A stretch of DNA of 64,000 bases from Methanospirillum hungatei (GTDB lineage: Archaea > Halobacteriota > Methanomicrobia > Methanomicrobiales > Methanospirillaceae): assembly GCF_019263745.1 (NCBI RefSeq), contig NZ_CP077107.1, positions 682,001 through 746,000 on the forward strand, in the 5' to 3' direction. The notes below the pieces were generated by a model, which saw only the letters and a list, made by a program, of their open reading frames with translations, made no database searches and was not told the DNA's origin. Shown piece after piece: positions 1 through 11,200 of this stretch (positions are counted from its first letter, which is position 1; the number at the start of each line of letters is the position of its first letter). The translations under genes and the position numbers were made by a program.

Positions 1-239
1 AGCATGATGCTTTGATAATTGTGTATTCTGATAATGGCACGGGCATTGAAGAACATATGAAATCAAAAATATTTGACCGGGGGGTCGGTTCTCACACCGG
101 TTACGGACTCTTTTTAATTAGGGAAATATTGTCTATAACACATATAAAAATCCAGGAGATTGGAATAAATGGAAAAGGAGTTATATTTGAATTGGTCGTA
201 CCATCTGGATTTTTCAGACATCATGAATTTATTCCATAG
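1..239 (+). CDS. Sensor histidine kinase, C-terminal end (partial)
   Basis: The reading frame is open from the left edge of the window, so only the last ~79 residues are present. They form the end of a GHKL (HATPase_c) ATP-binding domain: the G1 box 'SDNGTGI' binds ADP/ATP and the G2 box 'GYGLFLI' forms part of the ATP lid, followed by the usual 'REILSITHIKIQEIG...GKGVIFEL' ending. The tail is closely similar to those of the kinases at 2403-4703 and 35321-38224, so it is probably the same type of PAS-rich methanogen kinase. The TTG at 12 is an internal codon, not the real start. It overlaps by 11 bases with the convergent membrane protein gene. Input domains and partner cannot be seen. Confidence 0.85.
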   Translation, partial: HDALIIVYSDNGTGIEEHMKSKIFDRGVGSHTGYGLFLIREILSITHIKIQEIGINGKGVIFELVVPSGFFRHHEFIP

Positions 240-1374
240 ATTTTTGATCAGGTAAAAAGATATCCTGTAATGATTTCAGATTATTGATAGATAACAAAAC
301 AGGGATATTTACCCCGATTGAATATGATGGATATAAACCTAGCATCTTTCGTCTGTTATATGCATATAGCCGGCTCTCTAATACCAGACTTTCAATTCTT
401 TGTAAACAAGAAACCATGTGAGTTGTCTCAGAGGTTAATACTATTTTTTGAGCATCGGTAAGTTGTTCATATTTTTGATCCACCATATCATAAGCGATTT
501 TTCGGCTCAGAATACTTTGGAGAAACTGCATAATCACAAACTGAGAACAGAGCAAAAATACAACAATAATACTTCTTCCTGCATAGTAAAAACCTGCCAT
601 ATTCACAAATTTTGTTAATGTAAATGCGGGTAACACCATCGCAATTATCATCAGGATGACAAGGACTGTAGAGAGCAGAATAAGGACACACGCAATAATA
701 GCCATAAAAACCAGCCTTTTGTGATTTTCAATCTTACTTTGAAGTCGGATATGAGTATTATAAAGCATCCTGCCTTTAAATAAAAAAATTTCGCTATAAA
801 ATAAAATTATTCCCATACATTGTATTAAAATTAAAAAAAGTGTCTCATTTGAGAAATTACTGAAATACCCAATTATCATGGTAAATGTAATTGATATTCC
901 ATAGATGCATAATACTCCATATGTAATGGGAATCATGCTTAAGAGAAAAAATCTCATGAACAGATTATATCCAATCCGTTTATTGGAGAAAATATGCAGA
1001 TTCTTTGCCCAGGTTACCATTGACTGGCTTTTTTTCTTTATTGGCGCAGTTCCGGTAGCTTTTTGATATATCATTCTGAATGGAAAAAGAAAAAGAGGTA
1101 ACATTGGATAAAATAAATAAAAATAAAGGCTTGATGCGACCCAGAAGAAGAGATAATCAAATTTTAAAAACGCAATTAACAAAATATTAAGGAAACATAT
1201 TCCTATCAACACTCCAAACGATACAGGGCTTATTTTTTCTTGTGAGATATCTTCTCGAATACCAGATAAGCGGTTTATCTCATCTGATAAGGATGATAAT
1301 ATTCCTTCATGAGATTGAGGCACATCATTAGAAGAGTCAAAAATGGTATTCACCATATAGTATATTATTTCCAT
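229..1374 (-). CDS. Polytopic membrane protein of unknown function
   Basis: I do not recognise this 381-residue protein. It has a short polar N-terminus (about residues 1-50) and then six or seven hydrophobic stretches (around 52-72, 75-97, 140-165, 167-200, 222-250 and 262-290), separated by basic loops such as 'PIKKKSQS' and 'SNKRIGYN'. The last ~90 residues are soluble and include a probable helical part ('QKYEQLTDAQKIVLTSE'). No enzymatic motif is visible. The start could also be the ATG/GTG at codons 7-8. It lies between signalling genes and converges on a kinase gene, so a sensory or kinase-associated membrane role is possible, but this is only contextual. Confidence 0.6.
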   Translation of the reverse strand: MEIIYYMVNTIFDSSNDVPQSHEGILSSLSDEINRLSGIREDISQEKISPVSFGVLIGICFLNILLIAFLKFDYLFFWVASSLYFYLFYPMLPLFLFPFRMIYQKATGTAPIKKKSQSMVTWAKNLHIFSNKRIGYNLFMRFFLLSMIPITYGVLCIYGISITFTMIIGYFSNFSNETLFLILIQCMGIILFYSEIFLFKGRMLYNTHIRLQSKIENHKRLVFMAIIACVLILLSTVLVILMIIAMVLPAFTLTKFVNMAGFYYAGRSIIVVFLLCSQFVIMQFLQSILSRKIAYDMVDQKYEQLTDAQKIVLTSETTHMVSCLQRIESLVLESRLYAYNRRKMLGLYPSYSIGVNIPVLLSINNLKSLQDIFLPDQKSME

Positions 1375-1480
1375 TTTTCATAAGGAGATCGAATGAACCG
1401 GTGAATTTTCATCTGATGAACACAGATATACTAAATGTTCAAATAACTTTACCTGTGTATTACGAGAGGTTGCATTTTGT

Positions 1481-2386
1481 ATGCCGGATATTTACGAATT
1501 TTTGCCTGCTCTACACCAGGGAGTATGGGAAGTAGTCATTCCAAAAGATCTCCTGACAGTCCCTCTTGGCCCAGAATGGAAGTTTTCACCCATTAATGTA
1601 CCGAGCCATGAAACCATTGCCAGTTACCGGAACGGGCAATACCATATGCATGTGACAAATGATGAATATCGTATTCATTTGGACAGGTATGATCCAGAAA
1701 AAAACCCTTTCCTTCATCTGATTGACGATGCTCCGCTGGTTCTCATGATCTATGAAACTCTGGAAACGCTATACATAACCGCTCGAGATGCTAAAAAAAA
1801 TCCTGGTCCGGATTTTATTCAGGATCAACGATTAACATGGAAGTTCAGGATCATTCTTGGAATTGGTCTACTGACAACAGCAGGTATACTTGGATTGATT
1901 GCATTAGAGCAAAATACTGTGCTGTTTTCAACTCTCCTTCCTGCCATAGTATTTATAGGAGGCATTCTCGTCCTCATGAACGGTCTGATAATGCAGAGGA
2001 GAAATGAATATTCAAGGAATGATATTATGAATGGACTCCTGATTATTGTCGGTGCTGTCCTGATGTCATTATTATGGGTATTCTATCTCGCGATCATTCT
2101 CCTCATTTTGGCAATATGGTTTTTCGGAAGTGCTGTTGTAACTATAAAAAGAGTGTTAAGAGATAAAACAAAAATCCCGCAAGGTTTCTGGCTATCAATG
2201 GGAATGGGACTCGGGTCACTGGCTTTTGGGGGGCTGACGATTATTGCACCGGATATATTACTTGAAATTCTGGTTGGAATACTTGCCGCAATTGTCGGGA
2301 TTATTGGTTTCGGGTTTTTTATGGACGGATATGGTCTTCGAAATGCCGAGCATCTGATGAGAGAACACCATCAGATTCAGAGGTAA
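1481..2386 (+). CDS. Membrane protein with HdeD/DUF308-like C-terminal half
   Basis: The 301-residue protein has a soluble N-terminal part of about 115 residues followed by six closely spaced, Gly/Ala/Ile/Leu-rich transmembrane helices (about 125-290). Helices in pairs with 'GIL.LI..' and 'GF.F...GYGLR' endings resemble the HdeD/DUF308 family of small membrane proteins, but the N-terminal domain ('YEFLPALHQGVWEVVIPKDL') is not one I recognise. Function is unknown. It is divergent from the membrane protein at 229-1374 and convergent with the kinase at 2403, with 16 bases between the stops. Confidence 0.55.
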   Translation: MPDIYEFLPALHQGVWEVVIPKDLLTVPLGPEWKFSPINVPSHETIASYRNGQYHMHVTNDEYRIHLDRYDPEKNPFLHLIDDAPLVLMIYETLETLYITARDAKKNPGPDFIQDQRLTWKFRIILGIGLLTTAGILGLIALEQNTVLFSTLLPAIVFIGGILVLMNGLIMQRRNEYSRNDIMNGLLIIVGAVLMSLLWVFYLAIILLILAIWFFGSAVVTIKRVLRDKTKIPQGFWLSMGMGLGSLAFGGLTIIAPDILLEILVGILAAIVGIIGFGFFMDGYGLRNAEHLMREHHQIQR

Positions 2387-2402
2387 TTTTTATAAACTAA
2401 TA

Positions 2403-4703
2403 TTATTCCATAATAGTTCGATATACTCCCTGAGGAACGGTAATCTCAAATCGTACTCCTTTTCCTGGTATTCCATTTTCCTTTATTGAAAGGCCAGTGA
2501 TTGAAAGTATCTCCCGGATCAAAAACAACCCAAAGCCGGTATTTTTTCCATATCCTCTCTCAAATATCATTTCTTTTTCAGATGAAGGTATTCCTACCCC
2601 ATTATCCTCAAACACAAGTAACAGGTTTTGTCCGTCATTCACAATTTTAAGAGCAATATGTGTTACGATCTCCCCATGCATAACACTATTTTGGATAAGA
2701 TTTTCAAACACAATTCCAAGCATTTGATCTGCAAAAATCTCAATACCTGAAACGTCATGAGAAAACTGCACGCCATTTAGTGAGATGGATCCAATAATTG
2801 CAGAAAGGTTTTGCCATTCAGGATTTTCTGCACCTATTTTTTGATATGCGCTGGTGAAATCAATTTTTCTGGTAATGTCACCTGCAATAGAAGTGATTTT
2901 TTGAACTAACTCCTTGTCACCAGCATCTTTCATATTCTCAGATAAAAGGTAGAGAAATCCTTTCAAAGCGGTCAGGCTGTTTTTCACATCATGACGTGTA
3001 ATACTTGTCAGAAGTGATAATTTCTTATTAACCATTGATAAAGCCTGACTTGTCCGTTTTTGTTCACCTATGTCTTGAAAAGAAATAATAGAGCCATACC
3101 CCTTGATATTTAAATTTGATGAAGTAGCGACGATCCAGGCTAGGTGTCCATAAGGATTTTGGACACCAAGTTCAATACCGGACAACCCCCTTCCTACTTT
3201 GAGGTTAGTAATGATAGAGGAGTCATCATTGATGATGGGAGTTCCATCCTGTGAAAAAATTGACCATTCAGGCCTTGTAATACCACGAGTAATCAACTCA
3301 TCCCGTGTAACCTGAAGGATTTTTGCTGCATCCTGATTCGCTTCAATTATTTTTCCGGATTCATCTGTTACAACAATCCCGGATGGAACATTGTTAAAAA
3401 GTATTTCATATTTCTTCATCGCCTCCCGAATAATTTCCTCATTCATTTTTCGTTCGGTGATATCTGTAACAATTCCCTGTAATCCGGTAAGTCGGTTTCC
3501 ATCATCATAAATAGGGGTATTTCTCTGATTAACCCACTTGATCTCACCAGATTTTGTGATAATCTGAAATTCATACTCATCAGGAATATTTCCTTGAATC
3601 AGATCATCAAATGCTTTCTCAAAAAAATCCTGAAATGATGGTGCAATACAATGTTTGAGAAGCTCAGGAGATTGATAAAACTCATCCTGGCTATATCCGG
3701 TCAGGTTTTTCACTGAAGGACTAATATATTCATATATTATTTCCGGAATTTTTAACAAAAAGATGAGATCCTTGGATTTATCAGCAAGTATCCGGTACTT
3801 TTCTTCACTTACAAGTAAGGCATCCTCTATTCGTTTCCGGTCAGTAATATCAATATGTGAACCCACCATTCGGACAGCATTTCCATCAGAATCCCAGGAG
3901 ACTACTCTCCCCCTCCCATGAATCCACCGATAAAATCCTTGCTTTGTTTTTATTCTGAATTCAACATTAAATTCTGCCCCCGGATGAGTTATAGAATATG
4001 ATACCTCTGATTCAGCCCGGCTTATATCATCAGGATGAACCAGTGTTCGCCAGTTATCATAACTCCCTTCAAACTCACCTGGTTCATATCCAATCATTTT
4101 GTAATACCAATCACTAAAAAATGCTTTTTTTGATTTCAAATCCAGATCCCATATTCCATCGCTGGTCGCCTCCATAACCAGTCGGTATCGTTCTTCACTC
4201 TCATGAAGAATTTTGCTCTGGATATTCATCTCATATAAATTCTGACGAAGTTCTTCTTCTATCGAAGCAAGTTCTTCGTTTAAAGATGATAATTCTTCAT
4301 TCTTTTTTTCAAGTTCAGATGTTGCCTGAAAATGGGTGATGGCTTTTTCAGCCATATGAATGAGTTCAGCAAATTGTGATGTGGGATCCCCTCCTTTCTG
4401 AAGGTAAAACGAAGCTCCGGAATTAAGGGCCTCAATGACAACCTCTTCTCTTCCTCTTCCTGTGAAGATGATAAACGGGATGCGTGGATAGCGACTTCTG
4501 ACTTCTTTTAATAATTGCAATCCATCCATTTCAGGCATTTCATAATCTGATATAATTACGTCAAACGACTCTTTTTGCAATAATTCAAGAGCATTTTTTC
4601 CAGAAATAACCGTTTGTACATGTAAAAAGCCTGACCGCTCTAGAAAAACCTTACCTATTTCCAGAAGTGGTGTATCATCATCAATATACAGAACTGAGAA
4701 CAT
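2403..4703 (-). CDS. Receiver-PAS-PAS-PAS histidine kinase
   Basis: This 766-residue hybrid signalling protein has no transmembrane segment and should be cytoplasmic. Residues 1-120 form a receiver domain with the acidic pocket D8-D10, phosphoacceptor D53 in 'IISDYEMPEMDG' and the conserved Lys in 'LQKGGD'. A coiled coil (about 128-170, Glu-rich) leads to three PAS domains (about 172-295, 298-420 and 425-545), the first two ending in 'DITDRKR' and 'DITERKM'. The kinase core has an H-box 'SITRHDVKNS' (H571), an N-box 'ENLIQNSVMHGE', G1 'EDNGVGI' and G2 'GFGLFLI'. The N-terminal receiver suggests that it is itself a target in a phosphorelay. The signal is unknown; no paired output regulator adjoins it. 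Confidence 0.88.
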   Translation of the reverse strand: MFSVLYIDDDTPLLEIGKVFLERSGFLHVQTVISGKNALELLQKESFDVIISDYEMPEMDGLQLLKEVRSRYPRIPFIIFTGRGREEVVIEALNSGASFYLQKGGDPTSQFAELIHMAEKAITHFQATSELEKKNEELSSLNEELASIEEELRQNLYEMNIQSKILHESEERYRLVMEATSDGIWDLDLKSKKAFFSDWYYKMIGYEPGEFEGSYDNWRTLVHPDDISRAESEVSYSITHPGAEFNVEFRIKTKQGFYRWIHGRGRVVSWDSDGNAVRMVGSHIDITDRKRIEDALLVSEEKYRILADKSKDLIFLLKIPEIIYEYISPSVKNLTGYSQDEFYQSPELLKHCIAPSFQDFFEKAFDDLIQGNIPDEYEFQIITKSGEIKWVNQRNTPIYDDGNRLTGLQGIVTDITERKMNEEIIREAMKKYEILFNNVPSGIVVTDESGKIIEANQDAAKILQVTRDELITRGITRPEWSIFSQDGTPIINDDSSIITNLKVGRGLSGIELGVQNPYGHLAWIVATSSNLNIKGYGSIISFQDIGEQKRTSQALSMVNKKLSLLTSITRHDVKNSLTALKGFLYLLSENMKDAGDKELVQKITSIAGDITRKIDFTSAYQKIGAENPEWQNLSAIIGSISLNGVQFSHDVSGIEIFADQMLGIVFENLIQNSVMHGEIVTHIALKIVNDGQNLLLVFEDNGVGIPSSEKEMIFERGYGKNTGFGLFLIREILSITGLSIKENGIPGKGVRFEITVPQGVYRTIME

Positions 4704-4823
4704 GGATTGTCCTGGTTATATGGATTATTGACTGATGAGGATTTATAACCAGACGTTGGGGATTTTTCTGCAGGATGTTTATACATATACCAGATATAGC
4801 ACCAGCACCAACCCATTAGTCGT

Positions 4824-7800
4824 ATGGCTGGTCAGTCAGTTCTTGTTCATGCTATTCCAGGGGAAACCCTTGAACATGAGATTTTAAAATTTTGTTCTCA
4901 AATAACACATTATCCCTTTAATTCCTGGATGATTCTTCCGACCAGACGTCTTGTCAAAATGGTACAGGGAAAACTTATTGAAATGAAACAGTCTTTCCTC
5001 CCGGATCATATCTGTACATTAGACGAACTATGTGAACATCTCATAGACCAACACGGGCAGGAAATTGTCCGAATCAACTCCACAGCATCCCGACTGTTAC
5101 TGATAGATATCATGCATGAACATGAAGATGACCTTACCCTTTTTTTCACTAATAAAAATCCATCACCGAGGGCGATTCAGGATCTTCAGACATTGTTGCA
5201 GGTCATTATCAGAAGGGAGATTAACTATCCGGCCTGTCTTGGCTCACTTGCTTCAGAAAAAAGTTATCAGATTGATATTCTCATATCAGCCTACAAAAAC
5301 AGACTTGTTGAAAAAAACCTCGTCGATCCTGATACACTTCTTATTTGGGTGATTGACTTTTTATCAAAAATAAACCAGGAACATGCGACATCAATTCTCG
5401 GACATGTTCACCTATATGGACTTTTTGAGCCGCTGCCTCTTGAAAAACGACTGATTACATCCATCAAAAAAGTGTGTTCATCTCTGACATATACCATCCC
5501 ATTCGGGAGAGATCCAGAAGTTTTTTCAGATTCAGGATCCTGGTTATCGCCTGATTATGAAGAGGATCTCGATATACATATCGAAAAATCCCAGATAACG
5601 ACGATTTTTTCATATGAACCTTCCCAAACCGGAGATCAGCTTTCCTTCTCTCATATAACCGGAATGGGATTTTCTGATCCTGTTATGGAAATGAATAGTG
5701 TTGCACGTGAAATTTCCCGATTGTTATCATTAGGAGCTTCATATGATGATATTGTTGTTGTATCTCCTGATGTTCGAACCTCTCTTGGATATGCAACCGA
5801 AACATTTGCAGACTTTCATATTCCGATAACCTCTTCACAAGGCCCTCATATAAGCACAACCCCACTCATTGCATATTATCTTACAATTTTTGATGTTATA
5901 GAGAAGGGGTTCCGATATGAAGAACTTATCAGGGTAATCCAAAGTCCCTATTGCAGATTCAGATGGACTGAGTATGGGGAAACAGGCTATTCAGACATTT
6001 CTCCAGATAAAGCAATTACTGATCAAACAGGAAATTATCGTATATTATTATATGACCACGTGGATCTTATATGTCGGAGTTATGGACTTGACGGAGGTCA
6101 TATAGACTGGGATTTCAGACTTTCCGAAATTGTGCGGATGTGCAAAGAAACCAAGGAGGATCCTTCGAAGGAACAAAAACAGAATACTGAAGAAAAAAGC
6201 AAGTCTGAATCTTCTCATTCATATTCGCCTCGTCCTCCACTTCCTGTTGAGCAAATTGAAATTACAGTCAGCGGGATCCTACGGTTTATTGCCTTACTCC
6301 GAACTCTTCAGGAAAAACAAACAATACCTGAACATATTGATCAGTTTAACAACATTCTTCGCGAATTTGGATCACCTGTTCCTGGAACAGATAGAGATGC
6401 TCCAGAAAATGCATGGCTTTCGGATGAAGAATTCTCTCTTTTGAAGTCTTTTGAAAGTGTGTATCAAGAATTGAAGAATATCTCACGAGCAGGTATCGTA
6501 TCATCCATCTCATCAAAAGGCCCCATTTCATTTATAAAATTTATACGTTCTTTCAGACACCTGATTCAGGATAAAACCCTGAATACAGAACCAGGTATTC
6601 CGGGAATAATGTTAACTGGTATTCGGGAGATTGTTCATCAGCATTATCCATATGTGTTCCTTATTTCTCTCAATGAAGGGTTTATCCCCCGCCTTACAAC
6701 ACGACTACCATTTACCAATGCTAGTGAAAATGCACGGATGGATACTCGTACTCTTTCCGATATCTTACGACAGGAAAAATATCAATTCATTGCTGCACTT
6801 CTTTCAGGCACGTCCCATGTCTACCTCAGTTGGTATGAACATAAAGATGAACGAACAACGCTCCCATCAGTATTCATTGATCACCTGAGAACCTCCACTC
6901 TCCTTCCTGAATGGGAATACAGAGCGACGAATGAAACCGAAAATCCTCCTCATCCATATGAGTATGGTGCGATTGAGGCATCCATAGTCGCGGGTAAATG
7001 TATCCACAATAAAAGATGGAGAGAGGCACAGTCCCTCATCCCTCATGATGTTTCATTATTCTCTCTTTTTGACCGGATTACTATAGAACGGTCATATCGA
7101 TTTCGTCTGAACCGATCAGAATATGATGGGATTATTGGATACGACCACGTGATACGAAAAATGCTTTCCAAAAAATTTGGTACCGACTATCACTGGTCAG
7201 CGTCAATGTTTGAGACGTATGCAAAATGTCCATTCAGATTTTATCTCGAACGAGTAGTTCACATAAGACCTCTCCCAGACATAGGAAGCGATCTGCCCCC
7301 GGAAACAAAAGGTAATCTGATTCATACAATTTTGAGCAGATTTGAACGTACTATGTATGAACGAAACCTTCTACCATTACACGAAGACATAATTGATCAA
7401 GCACTTTCAACAATAAAGGAAATTGCAATAGAAGAATGTGACAAAGTCCCTTATGCAACCCCGCTCTGGCATGCGAAAAAAAGACAACTCATGGGTGATG
7501 ACAAGGTTGGTGATGGGATGCTTGATCGGTTTGTTTTTGCAGAGATTGAACGGTTACAACAAGATGATGATGGAAGAGTACCCCATCCTTACAAACCTTC
7601 CCTTTTTGAATTCTCATTTGGAGCAGTGAAAGGACCTGATGATGATCCACATTCTCTCCATAAACCAGTTGACCTCATAGACATACAAAAAGACTGGAAT
7701 CAGTCTGACGGAGATCAAATAGGCAAAAAATCATCTGATATCGTACGGTTTATTGGAAAAATAGACCGGATTGATTGTACTCCTGATGGACTATTTGGTA

Positions 7801-8252
7801 TCATTGATTATAAAACCGGAAAAAAAATTCCAGGCCCGTCAGATCTCACCCGGATGACCGCTTTACAACTACCCCTTTATCTCCTGGCATATCACAAAAT
7901 CTCACACCTCACTCCGGCTTTTGGATCGTATGTGCAATTACAACGAAAAATTATGCATAGTCTCATCCTCTACGATCCAGCTCATAAAAGAACTCTCCCA
8001 AAAGGAAAATTACCAAAGTCAGAGCCCAAATGGCGTGACATCCTCGAGTGTGCTCTTGACTCTTCCATATCACATGTTCATACTATTCGTGACGGACAAT
8101 TTCCCATTCAGGCAACATCAGAATGCAATACTGACTGGTACTGTCCCTACAAGACCATTTGTAGATTTCAGCCGGACAGGGGATCACAACTTGGAGAATG
8201 GTCCCACTATCCATCCGAAGAGTACAGTGACATGAAGAAAGGTGATGCATAA
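4824..8252 (+). CDS. addB: AddB/RexB-like nuclease subunit
   Basis: The 1142-residue protein has the size and layout of AddB, the second subunit of the AddAB helicase-nuclease that resects double-strand breaks for recombination. The C-terminal part is a PD-(D/E)XK nuclease: 'IIDYKTGKK' supplies D995 and K997. The Fe-S cluster of the family is supported by C802 in 'YAKCPFRFYLE' and C1101, C1107 and C1113 near the end, although the Cys spacing (C-x5-C-x5-C) differs from the usual AddB pattern. No Walker A is visible at the N-terminus, unlike Bacillus AddB. Its TAA overlaps the ATG of the AddA-like gene by one base, implying translational coupling. Probable promoter: TTTATACAT at about 4778-4786. 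Confidence 0.8.
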   Translation: MAGQSVLVHAIPGETLEHEILKFCSQITHYPFNSWMILPTRRLVKMVQGKLIEMKQSFLPDHICTLDELCEHLIDQHGQEIVRINSTASRLLLIDIMHEHEDDLTLFFTNKNPSPRAIQDLQTLLQVIIRREINYPACLGSLASEKSYQIDILISAYKNRLVEKNLVDPDTLLIWVIDFLSKINQEHATSILGHVHLYGLFEPLPLEKRLITSIKKVCSSLTYTIPFGRDPEVFSDSGSWLSPDYEEDLDIHIEKSQITTIFSYEPSQTGDQLSFSHITGMGFSDPVMEMNSVAREISRLLSLGASYDDIVVVSPDVRTSLGYATETFADFHIPITSSQGPHISTTPLIAYYLTIFDVIEKGFRYEELIRVIQSPYCRFRWTEYGETGYSDISPDKAITDQTGNYRILLYDHVDLICRSYGLDGGHIDWDFRLSEIVRMCKETKEDPSKEQKQNTEEKSKSESSHSYSPRPPLPVEQIEITVSGILRFIALLRTLQEKQTIPEHIDQFNNILREFGSPVPGTDRDAPENAWLSDEEFSLLKSFESVYQELKNISRAGIVSSISSKGPISFIKFIRSFRHLIQDKTLNTEPGIPGIMLTGIREIVHQHYPYVFLISLNEGFIPRLTTRLPFTNASENARMDTRTLSDILRQEKYQFIAALLSGTSHVYLSWYEHKDERTTLPSVFIDHLRTSTLLPEWEYRATNETENPPHPYEYGAIEASIVAGKCIHNKRWREAQSLIPHDVSLFSLFDRITIERSYRFRLNRSEYDGIIGYDHVIRKMLSKKFGTDYHWSASMFETYAKCPFRFYLERVVHIRPLPDIGSDLPPETKGNLIHTILSRFERTMYERNLLPLHEDIIDQALSTIKEIAIEECDKVPYATPLWHAKKRQLMGDDKVGDGMLDRFVFAEIERLQQDDDGRVPHPYKPSLFEFSFGAVKGPDDDPHSLHKPVDLIDIQKDWNQSDGDQIGKKSSDIVRFIGKIDRIDCTPDGLFGIIDYKTGKKIPGPSDLTRMTALQLPLYLLAYHKISHLTPAFGSYVQLQRKIMHSLILYDPAHKRTLPKGKLPKSEPKWRDILECALDSSISHVHTIRDGQFPIQATSECNTDWYCPYKTICRFQPDRGSQLGEWSHYPSEEYSDMKKGDA

Positions 8253-11200
8253 TGGCTGCTACTCCCCGTCAACATCAGGCAATAACCAGGCATGATATGA
8301 GTATGGTGGTAACAGCAGGAGCAGGAACCGGAAAAACATTTGTTCTTGTTGAAAAATATTTAAACCTCATTCAGGACGAAGGTTTTCGAATTCGGGATGT
8401 TCTGGCCCTTACATTTACCGACAAGGCTGCTGCAGAGATGAAAGAACGAGTCAGGAAGACTATTGCTGACCGCTTGAGAGATGATCCTGAAAACCAGATC
8501 TGGAAGGATGCTCATGAGGAACTGGTCATTGCACCAGTTATGACTTTCCATTCATTTTGCGCACAGATCCTTCGTGAGTTTGCAATTGAGGCGGGATTGG
8601 ATCCAGGATTTGTTATCCTTGATGAAGGACAAAATCTCGCAGTCCAAAGAGAAGCATTTGATACACTTGTCCGAAAACCACCTGGAGAGATATATGAACC
8701 ACTTGTCCGTCTGCTTGCGCAGGTTGAAAAATACCAGTTATACCAGATATTAACATCTATATCTACCGAAAGTGAGAGATTTTCACAATTTTGTGCTGAT
8801 ATCACGTCAGATCCCGATGGTATCATCAATACCTGGGAAATATTTCTCGAACAGGTCAGAACCCCAGTAATAAAGGAATTTTTTCAGAACGGTGAAGTAC
8901 GAGATGCCATTGCTGACTTTATTCGATTTGAAAAGATCTATCAAAATACCGGAGATAGGGCGGCAATATATCTGACCCAGGTCTGTTCATCACTCAAGAG
9001 GATAAGGGCAGATGTATCACTAGAAGAACTGTCTAAAGCAGTACGCGAATTTTTGTCAGTGCGACCAAAAGGAACTCTCGGTTCACAAAAGATATGGAAT
9101 AATGATGATCTCAAACTGTTTCGAAGAGAAAAAACATTTCTTATCGAAAAACTAGAAAAAACTCTGCCTTACTTTGAATTATACATAAAACCTGACTCAG
9201 CTTTTACTACAGCAACTATGAGCTTTTTTTTCGACCTTGCATTGGTTGGAGTTACATATACGAGCGCCCTACAAGCGTTAAAAAAGCAGGCAAACGGACT
9301 GGATTTTAATGATCTCATTACCTGTACACGGGAATTTTTACATCAACACCAGGATATCGTTGCCCGACATATAAGGCCACGGTTTCGTTATATCCTTGTG
9401 GATGAATTTCAGGACACTGACCCATCACAATTTGAAATTATAACATCCATAATCGGTGATCTCACACCAGAAACAAAAGGTCTCTTTATTGTAGGTGATC
9501 CAAAACAGTCCATATATCTATTTAGAAATGCAGATGTAACACGGTTTAAAGAAGCCCAAAACAGGATTCTTACAGATTGTAACGGAGATTTGATAAATCT
9601 CGACACGAGTTTCAGAAGCTGCCGTGAAGTTATCGGGTGTGTAAATTATCTCTTCTCCCGAATCTTTTCATCAACAGAAAAGCCCTGGGAATTTGGATAT
9701 GAACCAATACAGGTCTGTGAAGAACGGAAAAGATCTTCAGGTTCTATTACAGTGTTAATGCCGGAAAAAGCTCCGAAAGGAAGTGAACAATCCGAGTCCA
9801 AAGAGATAGAGGCAGGGATGGTTGCAGACCTGGTCCATAGAATCGCATCATCAGGATCTTTTTTGATTACTGATCGGGACAATATAATTCGTCCTGCCGG
9901 ATATGGAGACATTGCTATACTTATCGAGAGACGTACTCATCTATCCCGATATACCACTGCTTTATCCAGAAAAGAAGCTCCCTACTATGTGCATGGTGGA
10001 ATAGGTTTTTATTCGAGACAGGAGATATACGACATTTACTCAATTTTATCATTCCTGCTCAGACCTTTTGATACGGCTGCTCTGTATGGTGTCCTGCGAT
10101 CACCATATTTTGGTCTTTCAGACATCGCTTTATTTCATATTCTTCACATACATGAATCCAAGAAAGGATGGACACTTTTTGATACACTGAAAATAATTGC
10201 TCAGGAACTGACCACCTTATCCGGAGATTATGAAGAACAATATTCCTGTTTCTCTTCTTCAGTCCGTGAAAAAATAATTCGTGCTTTTTCATTATTGAAC
10301 TCCTGGAAAAAACATGCAGGGAGGGAACCAGTCGTTTCATTCATCTCCCGGATAATCCGTGAGTCAGGAATTTTTACCATATATAGTGCGATGGAACAGG
10401 GAGAACAACAGGTTGCTAATCTGTTAAAACTACAGAGAATTATCAAAGGGAAAACAGAATCCGGGGCATATAATCTCTTTGATCTGATATCAGATATGAC
10501 AGTATCAATTGCTGACGAGGAACGGGAAGGAGAAGCAGCTCTTGATACGCTTTCAAAAACATCTGTAAACATTATGACTGTCCATGCAGCAAAAGGCCTT
10601 GAATTTCCAATTGTTATCCTTCCGGATATGGGATCATCCAGGGAAGGAAAGTTAGGACCTATTCTATCCGGTGATCATACAGCAATTTTCGGCGTAAAAA
10701 TTCCTGATCCGGATCATGACTATGAAATACGTGAAACCCCGGTATACTCGGCATTATCACTGATACAAAAAGAGAAAGAATCTGCAGAACGAAAACGTCT
10801 TTTTTATGTTGGAACTACACGGGCACGTGACCATCTCATCCTCTGTGGAAAACAGCCTGAAAAATATTATGATACAATTGATAAAAGCAATAACCGGATA
10901 GACTGGATATGCACTATCTTTGGTATTACCAAGGAGATAGCAGAACAAGGAGGGGTATTGTCATTTGATCCAAAAGATGGAGGAGATGAAATTGAGGTAA
11001 CAGTACTTTCAGATCCTGACCAGTTAACCCGAATCTGGGCAGATGAAAAATTACCACCTCTTTTTATACCAGATGAGTTCATTACGCAATCGGGTACAAG
11101 AATCGTAAAATCTCAAAATTCCCGGGAGAGAGTAATTCATCGACCTGTCCCGGTGACAGACGTCGTGGAATCCCGATATCCTGAACCAGAAAATAAGGAT